In this document: one piece after another, positions 1 to 8,458 of the stretch
Position numbering within the stretch: position 1 is the stretch's first letter
How the letters are laid out: every line of letters starts with the position of its first letter
Assembly (NCBI RefSeq): GCF_017876515.1
Contig: NZ_JAGIOC010000001.1
Coordinates: 3,658,001 to 3,722,000 of the forward strand
DNA length: 64,000 nt
Reading direction: 5' to 3'
Origin: Brachybacterium fresconis
GTDB lineage: Bacteria > Actinomycetota > Actinomycetes > Actinomycetales > Dermabacteraceae
Translations under genes and position numbers: made by a program
The notes under the pieces: model-generated
Database searches by the model: none
Seen by the model: the letters and a program-made list of their open reading frames with translations, nothing else
What the model was told of the DNA's origin: nothing

Positions 1-2
1 TG

Positions 3-1451
3 AAGCTGCTGGCCGGCGTGCACACCCCGGATGCCGGATCCTTCCACTACCTGGGGCGTCCTCTGCGCGTGAGCGGTCCGCGCGACGCGGCGCAGCAAGG
101 ACTGGCGATCATCCACCAAGAGCTGAACCTGATGTCCACGCTGACCGTCGCGGAGAACATCTACATCGGACGCGAGCCCACGTTCGGCGGCCTCCTCACC
201 CGCCCAGCGCAGCTGCGAGCCCGCGCGCAGGAGCTGCTCGATCGCCTCGGGATGGATCTGGACCCGTCGGCCGAGGTCGGAACCCTGCCCGTCGCCCAGC
301 AGCAGATGGTCGAGATCGCCAAGGCCCTCTCCTATGACGCGCGCGTGCTCATCATGGACGAGCCGACCGCCGCGCTGAACGAGCGAGAGACGGACGCCCT
401 GCACGAGCTGATCCGACGCTTCGTCACGCCCTCGACCGGGGTCATCTACATCTCCCACCGCATGGAGGAGCTGCGGCGGATCGCCGACCGGGTGCAAGTG
501 ATCCGCGACGGGGAGTACGTCGACGCGACCCCGATGGCCGAAGCCACGCTCGAGGACGTCATCACCAAGATGGTCGGCCGTGCCGTGAACACCCGCACAG
601 GACCGCAGGGCGTCCGACGGGACCGCTCGGTGGTCCTCGAGGTCGAGGGGCTGCGCAGCACGCCCCGCGTCGCCGACGCCACGTTCGACCTGCGCGAGGG
701 CGAGATCCTCGGCTTCGCGGGCCTGATGGGAGCCGGCCGCACCGAGACCGCTCGGGCGCTCATCGGCTCGCTGCCCCGGCAGGCCGGGCGCGTGAGATAC
801 CGCGGTCGTCCCGTCACCTTCCGCAGCCCCGCCCACGCCGCGCAGCACGGTTTCGGCTACCTCTCCGAGGACCGCAAGCAGCTGGGCCTGCTGCTGGACC
901 ACTCGGTGCAGCGCAACATGGAGCTGTCCGCGCTGTCGGACCGTTTCCAGACGGCCGGCTTCACCCGCGACCGGGCCTCCTACCGAGCCGCCGTCGAACA
1001 GAGCCGACGACTGCGCGTGAAGACGCCCGACGTCGCCCAGCGGGTCAAGAACCTCTCCGGAGGCAACCAGCAGAAGGTCGTGATCGGCCGCTGGCTCCTC
1101 AAGGATTGCGACGTGCTCATCTTCGACGAGCCGACACGCGGGATCGATGTCGGCGCGAAGGAGGAGATCTACGACCTCCTCGAGGAGCTCGCCGCCGCGG
1201 GACGGTCGATCATCATGATCTCCTCCGACCTGCCCGAAGTGCTGCGCATGTCCCACAGGGTGGCGGTGATGAGCGAGGGCCGGGTCACCGGCGTGCTCGA
1301 CGCCGCCGAGGCCGACCAGGAATCCATCATGGCGCTCGCCACCGCCGGATCGGACGCGGACCTCTCGGCCGAGCCCCGCGTCGGCACCGACACCGCGAAG
1401 GGCACCGGCGCCTCCGACCACCTCCCCACCGACGAAGCAGGTGACCGATGA
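3..1451 (+). CDS. rbsA: Sugar ABC importer ATPase, RbsA-type (5' end cut by window)
   Basis: This is the duplicated ATPase subunit of a CUT2 sugar importer, powering uptake through the permease encoded next. The frame is open to the window edge (KLLAGV precedes the first possible GTG at 18), so the N-terminal Walker A lies outside and 482 residues are visible. Domain 1 shows a degenerate signature (LPVAQQQ), Walker B (VLIMDEPTAAL) and the H-loop (ISHRMEEL). Domain 2 has the variant P-loop GLMGAGRTE, the LSGGNQQK signature and the DEPTRGIDVG Walker B typical of RbsA/XylG proteins. It overlaps the permease start by 4 nt (ATGA), implying translational coupling. The substrate (ribose, fucose or another monosaccharide) cannot be read from this subunit. 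Confidence 0.95.
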   Translation, partial: KLLAGVHTPDAGSFHYLGRPLRVSGPRDAAQQGLAIIHQELNLMSTLTVAENIYIGREPTFGGLLTRPAQLRARAQELLDRLGMDLDPSAEVGTLPVAQQQMVEIAKALSYDARVLIMDEPTAALNERETDALHELIRRFVTPSTGVIYISHRMEELRRIADRVQVIRDGEYVDATPMAEATLEDVITKMVGRAVNTRTGPQGVRRDRSVVLEVEGLRSTPRVADATFDLREGEILGFAGLMGAGRTETARALIGSLPRQAGRVRYRGRPVTFRSPAHAAQHGFGYLSEDRKQLGLLLDHSVQRNMELSALSDRFQTAGFTRDRASYRAAVEQSRRLRVKTPDVAQRVKNLSGGNQQKVVIGRWLLKDCDVLIFDEPTRGIDVGAKEEIYDLLEELAAAGRSIIMISSDLPEVLRMSHRVAVMSEGRVTGVLDAAEADQESIMALATAGSDADLSAEPRVGTDTAKGTGASDHLPTDEAGDR

Positions 1452-2458
1452 CCACGACCACCACCGAGAATGCCCCTGCCCCGCAGCGGCAGAGCACCCG
1501 CAGCGGCCCGTCCTGGCGCAGCCGGATGCAGCAGATGCTGGCCGCCGGCACCCTGGTGCTGATCTTCATCGCGTTCTCCATCGCGAGCCCCGAGATCTTC
1601 CCGACCTGGGGAAACATCGTCACCATCCTGTACTCCACGGTGGTGATCGGTCTGCTCGCGCTCGGGGCCACCTTCGTCATCACCACCGCCGGTATCGATC
1701 TGTCCGTGGGCACCGCGATGGCTCTGTGCGCCGTGATGAGCGGTCTGTTCATCGTCAACTGGGGCCTTCCGGTCCCGCTCGGTATCATGCTGGCGATCCT
1801 CTTCGGCGGACTCGTCGGGCTCGTCAACGGCATCAACGTGGCAATCCTCGACCTGCCTCCGTTCATCGCGACGCTGGCGATGATGATGGTCGCCGGGGGA
1901 CTGGCACTGGTGTTCTCCGGCGCCGCCCCGATCTACTTCGAACAGCCCTCGTACATGTGGCTGTCGACCGGGAGCATCATCCCCTCCGTCCCCAACGCGG
2001 TCCTCGTGCTGCTGCTCGCGGCGGTGATCGCCGCCGTGCTCATGTCACGCACCGTGCTGGGGCGCTACACGATGGCGATCGGGGCCAACCAGGAGGCCGC
2101 TGGGCTCGCCGGCGTCGCCGTCAGGAAGTGGCTGCTCATCGTCTACACCGTCGGCGGACTGTTCACGGGTCTGGCCGGTGTGATGATCTCCGCGCGGCTG
2201 GGCTCCGCCCAGCCCGCCACCGGGATGGGCTACGAGCTGGACGCGATCGCCGCCGTGGTGATCGGTGGGACCTCCCTCTCGGGCGGGCGAGGCACCATCG
2301 CCGGCACGATGATCGGCGCGCTGATCATCTCCACCCTCACCAACGGGTTGCAGATCCTCTCCATCCCACAGGAGTGGCAGGACGTCCTGCTGGGCGCCGT
2401 GATCCTGGTGGCCGTCTTCATCGACCGTCTGCGCAAGCGCCGGGAGCGCACCTCATGA
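1448..2458 (+). CDS. rbsC: Sugar ABC importer permease, RbsC-type
   Basis: This is the membrane subunit of the CUT2 importer, 336 residues, with about eight to ten hydrophobic segments after a charged, Gln/Arg-rich N terminus. The family landmarks are visible: the GATFVITTAGIDLSVG segment near residue 77 and the late AVVIGGTSLSGGRGT loop near residue 270, both conserved in RbsC/BPD_transp_2 proteins. The start ATG lies inside the end of rbsA and the stop overlaps the ATG of the binding-protein gene (ATGA at 2455), so the three genes form one coupled unit. Function as a permease is secure; substrate is inferred only from the neighbouring kinase and mutarotase. Confidence 0.95.
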   Translation: MTTTTTENAPAPQRQSTRSGPSWRSRMQQMLAAGTLVLIFIAFSIASPEIFPTWGNIVTILYSTVVIGLLALGATFVITTAGIDLSVGTAMALCAVMSGLFIVNWGLPVPLGIMLAILFGGLVGLVNGINVAILDLPPFIATLAMMMVAGGLALVFSGAAPIYFEQPSYMWLSTGSIIPSVPNAVLVLLLAAVIAAVLMSRTVLGRYTMAIGANQEAAGLAGVAVRKWLLIVYTVGGLFTGLAGVMISARLGSAQPATGMGYELDAIAAVVIGGTSLSGGRGTIAGTMIGALIISTLTNGLQILSIPQEWQDVLLGAVILVAVFIDRLRKRRERTS

Positions 2459-3411
2459 CCGCCTCCCGCCGCACCGTCCTGACCGCCGCGGCCACAGCGC
2501 TGCTGCTGCCCGCATCCGCGTGCACCGGGCGCTCACGCGATGACGTCCTGCACGTCGCGATCGTCTCCAAGGGCTTCCAGCAGCAGTTCTGGCAGGCCGT
2601 CAAGCGAGGTGCGGACGCCGAGGCCCAGAAGCAGGGCGTGGTGCTCACCTTCGAGGGGCCGCCCACCGAGAGCGACATCGAAGCGCAGATCACGATGCTG
2701 CAGAACACCGTCACCCGCAATCCCGACGGCCTGGCGCTGGCGGCGCTGGACTCGCGGGCCGCCGCCCGTGCGCTCGCGGAGGCCGAGCAGAAGGGGATCC
2801 CGATCGTCGCCTTCGACTCCGGCGTGGAGTCCGACCTGCCGGTCTCCACGGTCGCCACGGACAACGCGGCCGCTTCCCGCGAGGCCGGCAAACACATGGC
2901 CGACCTGCTCGGGGGAGAGGGCCAGGTGGCCGTGATCGCCCATGACCAGGTCTCCCTCTCCGGTACCGACCGGCGCGACGGTTTCATCGCGGGTATCGAG
3001 GAGTTCGCCCCGGGCATCGAACTGCTGCCCACCCAGTACGGCGGCGGGGACCAGGCGGTGACCGCGAACATCGCCCGTTCGATGATCACGGCCAACCCGG
3101 ACCTGGCCGGGATGTTCGGCACCAACGAGGGCTCCGCGATCGGCATCCTCCGCGGCGTCCAGGAGTCCGGGCGTGACGACCTCGCCGTGGTCGGCTTCGA
3201 TTCCGGTCGCGCCCAGGTCGAGGCGATCCGCGACGGCGAGATGTCCGGCGCCGTCACCCAGAATCCCGTCGCGATGGGGCGCATCACCGTGCAGACCGTG
3301 CTCGCCGCGATCCGGGATGAGGAGGTCGAGGAGGTGATCGACACCGGCTTCCTCTGGTACGACGCCGACAACCTGGACTCGGACGAGGTCCAGGAGGCGA
3401 TCTACCTCTAG
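2455..3411 (+). CDS. rbsB: Sugar-binding lipoprotein, RbsB-type
   Basis: This is the extracellular receptor of the importer, 318 residues, Peripla_BP_4 fold. The start is the ATG overlapping the rbsC stop; it gives a short signal peptide with two arginines (SRRTVL), a hydrophobic core and the lipobox ASAC with the acylated cysteine at about residue 23. The mature part begins LHVAIVSKGFQQQFWQAV and contains the conserved PDGLALAALD, PIVAFDSGV and VVGFDSG blocks of ribose-binding-like proteins. Order rbsA-rbsC-rbsB matches Gram-positive operons. It converges on the kinase gene with only 15 nt between the stops and no clear hairpin there. Confidence 0.93.
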   Translation: MTASRRTVLTAAATALLLPASACTGRSRDDVLHVAIVSKGFQQQFWQAVKRGADAEAQKQGVVLTFEGPPTESDIEAQITMLQNTVTRNPDGLALAALDSRAAARALAEAEQKGIPIVAFDSGVESDLPVSTVATDNAAASREAGKHMADLLGGEGQVAVIAHDQVSLSGTDRRDGFIAGIEEFAPGIELLPTQYGGGDQAVTANIARSMITANPDLAGMFGTNEGSAIGILRGVQESGRDDLAVVGFDSGRAQVEAIRDGEMSGAVTQNPVAMGRITVQTVLAAIRDEEVEEVIDTGFLWYDADNLDSDEVQEAIYL

Positions 3412-3426
3412 CGCGGCCCCCTCGGT

Positions 3427-4401
3427 TCAGCGCTGGGCGGAGTCTCCCTGCGCGGTCGCCGCGAGCGTGGCGGCGACCTCGTCCGCCCGAGGGATGCTGG
3501 GGGAGGCCCCGCGGCGCGTGACCGCCACGGCCCCGGCGGCCGCGGCACGGTCGATCGCCGCCGGCAGTTCGTCGCCCCCGGCCAGGGAGGCGGCCAGGTA
3601 CCCGGCGAAGGCGTCGCCGGCAGCGGTGGTGTCGACGACCTCGACCGGGTGGGCGGGAACATCCTGCACCCCGTCGGCGTCGACCAGCACGCTGCCGGCC
3701 GCCGCCATGGTCACCAGAGCCTGGCCGACTCCGCGGTCGACGAACCACTGCCCTGCCCGGACAGCCGTCTCGCGCGAGTCGACCTCGATGCCGGTCAGCA
3801 GCGATGCCTCGGTCTCGTTGGGGGTGACCACGTCGACCAGCGGCCAGATCGACTCGTCGAGGTCATGCGCCGGGGCCGGATCCAGCACGACCGTGAGCCC
3901 GGCGTCGTGGGCGCGGCGGATCGCGTGCATCGTCCGCGCAAAGGGGATCTCCAGCTGCGTGAGCAGCACCCGGCTGGTGGGGGTGAACTCCGCGAAGGCG
4001 GCATCGATCTGCTCGGTGGTGATCTCGGCATTGGCCAGCGGCACCATGACGATGTCGTTCTCACCGGAGGCGTCGACCCGGATGTGGGCCACGCCGGTCT
4101 GCCCGGACACCTCGCGCAGGTGCGAGACGTCGACGTCGGCGTCGGTCAGGGCCTGGCGCACCAGGGGAGCGAAGAGGTCATCACCCACGCAGCCCACGAA
4201 GCGGACCGGCGCCCCGGCCCGTCCCGCGGCCACGGCCTGGTTGGCGCCCTTACCCCCGAGCACAAGGGTGAAGGCATTGCCGAGGAAGGTCTCTCCGGGC
4301 CGCGGCAGGCGCGAGGAGAAGGTGGTGACGTCCATCGTCACTGAGCCGATGACCAGCACTCCCGCCGCATCCTGGGGCGGACCGGGGATCTGTGTGCTCA
4401 T
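3427..4401 (-). CDS. rbsK: Ribokinase-like PfkB carbohydrate kinase
   Basis: This cytoplasmic kinase should phosphorylate the sugar brought in by the adjacent importer. The PfkB family is shown by the N-terminal GSVTMD, the LGGKGANQAVAAGRAG block, NETEASLLTG near two thirds of the length, and the C-terminal ATP/anion-hole motif DTTAAGDAFAGYLAASL. The ATG at 4401 (MSTQIPG) is preferred because GGAGAG lies eight bases upstream of it; an in-frame ATG at 4413 overlaps that ribosome site. It faces the importer genes tail to tail and is divergent from the mutarotase gene. Ribose is the family default, but the FucU-like neighbour leaves fucose or another sugar possible. Confidence 0.88.
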   Translation of the reverse strand: MSTQIPGPPQDAAGVLVIGSVTMDVTTFSSRLPRPGETFLGNAFTLVLGGKGANQAVAAGRAGAPVRFVGCVGDDLFAPLVRQALTDADVDVSHLREVSGQTGVAHIRVDASGENDIVMVPLANAEITTEQIDAAFAEFTPTSRVLLTQLEIPFARTMHAIRRAHDAGLTVVLDPAPAHDLDESIWPLVDVVTPNETEASLLTGIEVDSRETAVRAGQWFVDRGVGQALVTMAAAGSVLVDADGVQDVPAHPVEVVDTTAAGDAFAGYLAASLAGGDELPAAIDRAAAAGAVAVTRRGASPSIPRADEVAATLAATAQGDSAQR

Positions 4402-4583
4402 GGTGCTCTCCATTCTGATGCCGGTCTCGACACGCCGTCCAACCTGTCATAACGGTAACCGCGCCCGGCACAAGGGTGACCATGGGGTGCGCGTCGGTGA
4501 GGACACCGCGCCGTCCGACGACGCCCGCGCTCCAGCAGCGTCGGCCTCGACCCGTTCTCCCACGCTCCCGGAAGGAGCCCCTC
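4402..4583. promoter_or_regulatory. Divergent intergenic region, kinase / mutarotase
   Basis: This short region separates the two divergent genes and must hold both promoters. I see a small inverted repeat CGGT-A-ACCG at 4453-4461 inside an AT-richer patch, and a weak minus-strand pair TTGTGC/TATGAC (4473-4468 and 4451-4446, 16-bp spacer). GGAAGGAG at 4570-4577 is the ribosome site of the mutarotase gene. The operator role of the inverted repeat is only a suggestion. Confidence 0.3.
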
Positions 4584-5006
4584 ATGCTCACCGGCATCGA
4601 CCCCCTGCTCGGCGGCGACCTGCTGCAGATCCTGGACCACATGGGCCACAACGACACCCTGCTGGTCACCGACGCCCATTACCCCGCCCATGCGATGGGC
4701 GTGCCGGTGGTCGACCTGGCCACCACCTCGCCCCAGGCGGTGCGGGCGATCCGCACCGTGCTGCCCGTGGACATGTACGCCGGGCCCTCGATCACCCTCA
4801 TGACCCCCGAGCCCGGCACCGGCGAGGAGGTCCAGCCGCAGCTGCAGGAGGCCACGGCCACCCGCGCCGACCGTCTGGAGTGGATCGACCGCTTCGCCTT
4901 CTACGAGCGCGGGCGGGAGGTCTTCGCCGTCGTGCGCACCCTGGAGACCCGCGAGTACGGCTGCATCATGCTGCGCAAGGGCGTGGTCGGCGACGACGAG
5001 AGCTGA
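4584..5006 (+). CDS. RbsD/FucU family sugar mutarotase (FucU-like)
   Basis: This 140-residue protein should interconvert sugar anomers so that the kinase or isomerase gets the right form. The start is the ATG at 4584, seven bases after GGAAGGAG. The sequence opens MLTGIDPLLGGDLLQILDHMGHND, has the VTDAHYPAHAMG block with its conserved Asp and His, and closes with RFAFYERGREVFAVV and a terminal YGCIMLRKGV. Length and the RFAFYER motif fit the L-fucose mutarotase FucU better than the ribose pyranase RbsD, whereas the surrounding importer and kinase look ribose-type. RbsD and FucU are one family, so the exact sugar is open. Confidence 0.85.
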   Translation: MLTGIDPLLGGDLLQILDHMGHNDTLLVTDAHYPAHAMGVPVVDLATTSPQAVRAIRTVLPVDMYAGPSITLMTPEPGTGEEVQPQLQEATATRADRLEWIDRFAFYERGREVFAVVRTLETREYGCIMLRKGVVGDDES

Positions 5007-5027
5007 CGGACGAGGCGACCCCGCGCG

Positions 5028-5043
5028 TGTGACGCTTGTCACG
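5028..5043. promoter_or_regulatory. CRP/GlxR-like palindrome TGTGA-N6-TCACG
   Basis: The sequence TGTGACGCTTGTCACG matches the TGTGA-N6-TCACA pattern of CRP/GlxR-type sites in all but the last base. It overlaps the -35 box of the promoter upstream of the NamZ-like gene, a position where binding would block transcription. It can also fold into a bulged hairpin after the mutarotase stop codon, so a terminator role is the alternative. Confidence 0.4.
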
Positions 5044-5064
5044 CGCCTTGTGCGTTGTTAGCGT
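5036..5064 (+). promoter_or_regulatory. Promoter for the NamZ-NagZ operon
   Basis: TTGTCA (5036-5041) and TAGCGT (5059-5064) are separated by exactly 17 bp, a good housekeeping -35/-10 pair. The expected start of transcription is near 5070, about 100 nt before the coding start. Confidence 0.5.
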
Positions 5065-5076
5065 CGACCCCTGTGC

Positions 5077-5096
5077 GGCCGAAAAACGATTCGGCC
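5077..5096. promoter_or_regulatory. 20-bp inverted repeat, probable repressor operator
   Basis: Perfect 7-bp arms GGCCGAA and TTCGGCC flank a six-base centre AAACGA. It lies directly after the expected transcription start, where a repressor would act as a roadblock. The AAAACGATT centre resembles the LacI-type operators elsewhere in the window, but the GC arms differ, so it may belong to a different regulator. Confidence 0.5.
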
Positions 5097-5174
5097 TCGG
5101 CACCGGCCACGACGATCTCGCGGCCGGCCGACCCGCGCACACCTGATCCGACGATGACGACGGAGGAATGCGCC

Positions 5175-6617
5175 GTGACGCAGCCAGCACCGCAGATGCC
5201 CGACCACGACCAGGCGGAGGACCACCAGGGGCAGCGCGACGGGGGCCGTCCCGGTCGCCGCCGTCTCCTCGCCTCCCTCGGCGCCCTGCCCGCCGGGGCG
5301 GTGCTGAGCTCGGCGGCGACCGCCGCGGCGGCTCCGGCGGATCGCGGCCACGGGGACGAGCACGGCAAGGGCCATGGCAAGGGCAAAGGTCACGGGAAGG
5401 GCCACGGCAAGGGCCCCGGGAAGGGCCACGGGAAGTTCGCGCTCGGCGTCGAGAACCTTCTCCACCCCGGCACGCTGAAGAAGACCCTCGAGGGCGCGAA
5501 GGTCGGCCTCATCACCAATCCCACCGGCACCGACAGCTCCCTGACCTCCACCATCGACCTGCTCCTGGACGGCGAGGACAAGGGCGGATACACCCTGGTG
5601 GCGCTGTACGGCCCCGAGCACGGCGTGCGCGGCGCCGAACCCGCCGGCGGCTCCGTCGGCGACTACATCGACGAGAAGACCGGGCTGCCGGTGCGCTCCC
5701 TGTACGGCGAGACGCAGAAGCCGACCCCCGAGATGATCGCCGACGTCGACACCCTGATCTTCGACATCCAGGACATCGGTGCCCGCTTCTACACCTACAT
5801 CTGGACCCTCTACTACGCGATGGAGGCCGCCTCCGAGAACGACAAGCGGTTCCTCGTGCTGGACCGTCCGAACCCGCTGGGCACCGACGCGGAGGGCTTC
5901 ATCCTGGAGCCCGCGCTGTCCTCCTTCGTGGGCCTGAAGGAGATCCCGCAGCGCCACGGGCTGACCGTCGGCGAGCTCGCCCGACTGTTCGACGGCGAGT
6001 TCCTGGACGGCGCCGTCGACCTCGAGGTGATCGCCATGAGCGGCTACGACCCCGACGACCCCCGGGACGCGGACCTGCCCTGGGTGCTGCCCTCGCCGAA
6101 CATCCCCACCCCCGACACCGCCGTGGTCTACGCCGGCACCGGGCTGATCGAGTCGCTGAACATCTCCGAGGGCCGCGGCACCACCACGCCGTTCCTGTGG
6201 TTCGGCGCCCCGTTCATCACCTTCGAGCAGGTCGAGGCGATCATCGCCGACCTGTCCGAGGCGAAGCTGCCCGGCGTCCTCGCCCGCCCCATGTTCGCCA
6301 CCCCCGTCAGCTCCAAGCACGCCGGCGAGTTCTGCGGCGGCCTCCAGCTGCACCTCACCGACCCCGGCGAGTACGAGCCCGTGCGCACCGGGATCCACGT
6401 GCTCGCGTCCCTGTTCCGCGAGGTCCCCGAGGTCGACTGGCGCGAGGGAGAGGACTGCCGCAGCCAGGACGACGTGTGCTGGATCGACAAGCTCTCGGGC
6501 ACCCGGCGCACCCGCGCGATGCTCGAGGACGGCGATCCGGCCGAGAAGATCGTCGCCGCCTGGCAGGACGAGCTCGACGACTTCGTGCAGGCCGCCGACG
6601 AGTACCGGATCTACTGA
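5175..6617 (+). CDS. namZ: Exo-beta-N-acetylmuramidase NamZ-like (DUF1343), Tat-exported
   Basis: DUF1343 (YbbC/NamZ) enzymes remove MurNAc from the non-reducing end of peptidoglycan fragments. The GTG at 5175 follows GGAGG (5162-5166) by eight bases and is preferred over the ATG at 5154; it gives 480 residues. A twin-arginine signal (GRRRLLASLG, arginines near 28-30) and an Ala-rich cleavage region are followed by a low-complexity His-Gly-Lys linker (codons about 5344-5436). The catalytic domain then shows family blocks: VGLITNPTG, LYGPEHGVRG, DTLIFDIQDIGARFYTY, LDRPNPLG and ESLNISEGRGTTTPF. It is followed after 10 nt by a NagZ-like gene, the known partner activity in Bacillus subtilis. The cationic linker may hold the enzyme at the cell wall. 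Confidence 0.88.
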   Translation: MTQPAPQMPDHDQAEDHQGQRDGGRPGRRRLLASLGALPAGAVLSSAATAAAAPADRGHGDEHGKGHGKGKGHGKGHGKGPGKGHGKFALGVENLLHPGTLKKTLEGAKVGLITNPTGTDSSLTSTIDLLLDGEDKGGYTLVALYGPEHGVRGAEPAGGSVGDYIDEKTGLPVRSLYGETQKPTPEMIADVDTLIFDIQDIGARFYTYIWTLYYAMEAASENDKRFLVLDRPNPLGTDAEGFILEPALSSFVGLKEIPQRHGLTVGELARLFDGEFLDGAVDLEVIAMSGYDPDDPRDADLPWVLPSPNIPTPDTAVVYAGTGLIESLNISEGRGTTTPFLWFGAPFITFEQVEAIIADLSEAKLPGVLARPMFATPVSSKHAGEFCGGLQLHLTDPGEYEPVRTGIHVLASLFREVPEVDWREGEDCRSQDDVCWIDKLSGTRRTRAMLEDGDPAEKIVAAWQDELDDFVQAADEYRIY

Positions 6618-6627
6618 GCAGGAGCCG

Positions 6628-8400
6628 ATGATGACCCCCCATATGCCCCACTCCGATTCCCGACTCTCCAGGCGCGGCTTCGCCGCGCTGACCGCCGGAG
6701 CCGCCGTCGGCGTGCCGATGGCGGCGCACGCCGCCCCCGGCCGCGGCGGCGGGAAGCACGACGGCCGCATCGACGAGCTGCTGGCCGGGATGAGCCTCGA
6801 GCAGAAGATCGGCCAGCTCTTCGTCGCCGTCGGCTACGGCGCCACGGCCGACGCCCCGCACCCCTCGAACACCTCCACCACCGGGGTCGACACCATCGCG
6901 GAGATCGTGGCCACCCACCACGTGGGCGGGCTGATCTACTTCACCTGGTCCGACAACCTCCAGGACATCGAGCAGATCGCGACCCTGTCGAACGACGTCC
7001 AGGCCGCCGCTCTCGAGGCCGGCGGGGTGCCGCTGATCGTGGCCGCCGACGAGGAGCGCGGCGTCGTCTACCGACTGCCCGCACCCGCCACGCCGCTGCC
7101 CGGCGCGATGGCACTGGGGGCGACCGGCTCCCACAGCCACGCGCGGAAGGCCGGCGTGATCGTCGGCTCCGAGCTGCGTGCCTCCGGCGTCAACCAGGCC
7201 TTCGCCCCGGTGGCCGACGTCAACATCGAGGCGCGGAACCCCGTGATCGGGGTGCGCTCGCTGGGCGCGGACCCCGAGGCCGTCTCCCGTCTGGTGGCCG
7301 CGCAGGTCAAGGGCATCCAGTCCGCGAACTGCTCCGCGTCCGCCAAGCACTTCCCCGGCCATGGCGACACCGCCACCGACTCCCACCTCGGCCTGCCGGT
7401 CATCGACCACACCCGCGCCGAGCTCGACCAGATCGACCTGCCGCCCTTCCGAGCCGCGATCGAGCAGGGCGCGGACGTGATCATGACCGCCCATATCGTG
7501 GTCCCGGCCCTGGACGACTCGGGCCGACCGGCCACCCTCTCGCAGCCGATCCTGACCGGTCTGCTGCGCGAGGAGCTCGGCTTCGAGGGCGTGATCGTCA
7601 CCGACTCGCTGGCCATGGAGGGCGTGCGCACCATGTTCGGCGACGACCGGGTGCCGGTCGAGGCGATCCTCGCCGGCGCCGACCAGATGCTCATGCCGCC
7701 GGATCTCGCCGTCGCCATCGGCGGGGTGCGCGACGCGGTCGCGAGCGGAGAGATCGGCGAGGACCGGCTGGACGCCTCGGTGCGCCGCATCCTCGCCCAG
7801 AAGCTGCGCCGCGATCTGTTCGAGGACGCGAGCGTGGACCCGGGCAGCGCCCTGGCGGAGGTCGGTACCGAGCAGTCCCGGCACACCGCCCAGAAGATCG
7901 CCGACGACTCGATCACACTGATCACGGATCAGGACACCGTGCCGCTGGCCGGCGGCACCTCGGTGCTGGTCACCGGGGAGGCCACCGCCGCACGGCTGGA
8001 GACGACGGCGCAGGCGCTGACCGAGCACGGGCTGGAGGCGAGCATCCTCGCCGACGCCACCGCGGAGCAGGCCGCCGCGGCCGCTGCGGACGTGGAGGCG
8101 GTGCTGGTGTTCACCTCCTCGGCGGGATTCGAGCCCCCGGCGTCCCAGGTGGAGGTGGTCCAGGCGCTGGCCGCGACCGGCGTCCCGGTGGTGCACGCCT
8201 CGCTGCGCAACCCCTACGACGTGGTGCACGTCGGAGAGGTCGCCGCATCCCTGGCCGCCTACGGCAATTCGGAGTGCAATCTGCGGGCCGTGGCGGGCGC
8301 CGTGGCCGGTGCCGTGCACACCAAGGGCACGCTCCCGGTCGCGATCCCCACGGCCGACGGCACCGGGGAGGCCTTCCCGATCGGGCACAGCCTGCGCTGA
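6628..8400 (+). CDS. nagZ: GH3 beta-N-acetylglucosaminidase NagZ-like, Tat-exported
   Basis: This 590-residue glycoside hydrolase family 3 enzyme should release GlcNAc from muropeptides, leaving the MurNAc-ended product for the NamZ-like neighbour. A twin-arginine signal (SRRGFAALTAG, residues 14-24) directs folded export. The NagZ fingerprint KHFPGHGDTATDSH lies near residues 240-253 and includes the His-Asp dyad used as general acid/base in this family; the nucleophile Asp is in VIVTDSLAMEG near residue 329. A C-terminal alpha/beta domain of about 180 residues follows, as in Gram-positive NagZ. AGGAG precedes two tandem ATGs (6628 and 6631); the second has the better spacing but the proteins differ by one residue. 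Confidence 0.9.
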   Translation: MMTPHMPHSDSRLSRRGFAALTAGAAVGVPMAAHAAPGRGGGKHDGRIDELLAGMSLEQKIGQLFVAVGYGATADAPHPSNTSTTGVDTIAEIVATHHVGGLIYFTWSDNLQDIEQIATLSNDVQAAALEAGGVPLIVAADEERGVVYRLPAPATPLPGAMALGATGSHSHARKAGVIVGSELRASGVNQAFAPVADVNIEARNPVIGVRSLGADPEAVSRLVAAQVKGIQSANCSASAKHFPGHGDTATDSHLGLPVIDHTRAELDQIDLPPFRAAIEQGADVIMTAHIVVPALDDSGRPATLSQPILTGLLREELGFEGVIVTDSLAMEGVRTMFGDDRVPVEAILAGADQMLMPPDLAVAIGGVRDAVASGEIGEDRLDASVRRILAQKLRRDLFEDASVDPGSALAEVGTEQSRHTAQKIADDSITLITDQDTVPLAGGTSVLVTGEATAARLETTAQALTEHGLEASILADATAEQAAAAAADVEAVLVFTSSAGFEPPASQVEVVQALAATGVPVVHASLRNPYDVVHVGEVAASLAAYGNSECNLRAVAGAVAGAVHTKGTLPVAIPTADGTGEAFPIGHSLR

Positions 8401-8458
8401 GGCGAATTGCGCTGACCTCCCGGCGCTGCGGTGGCCGACGACGGCGAGGCCGCGGCGA

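Noticed and set aside
4453..4461. CGGT-A-ACCG as a defined operator
   Set aside because: Only 4-bp arms; too short to call on its own, noted only within the intergenic entry.
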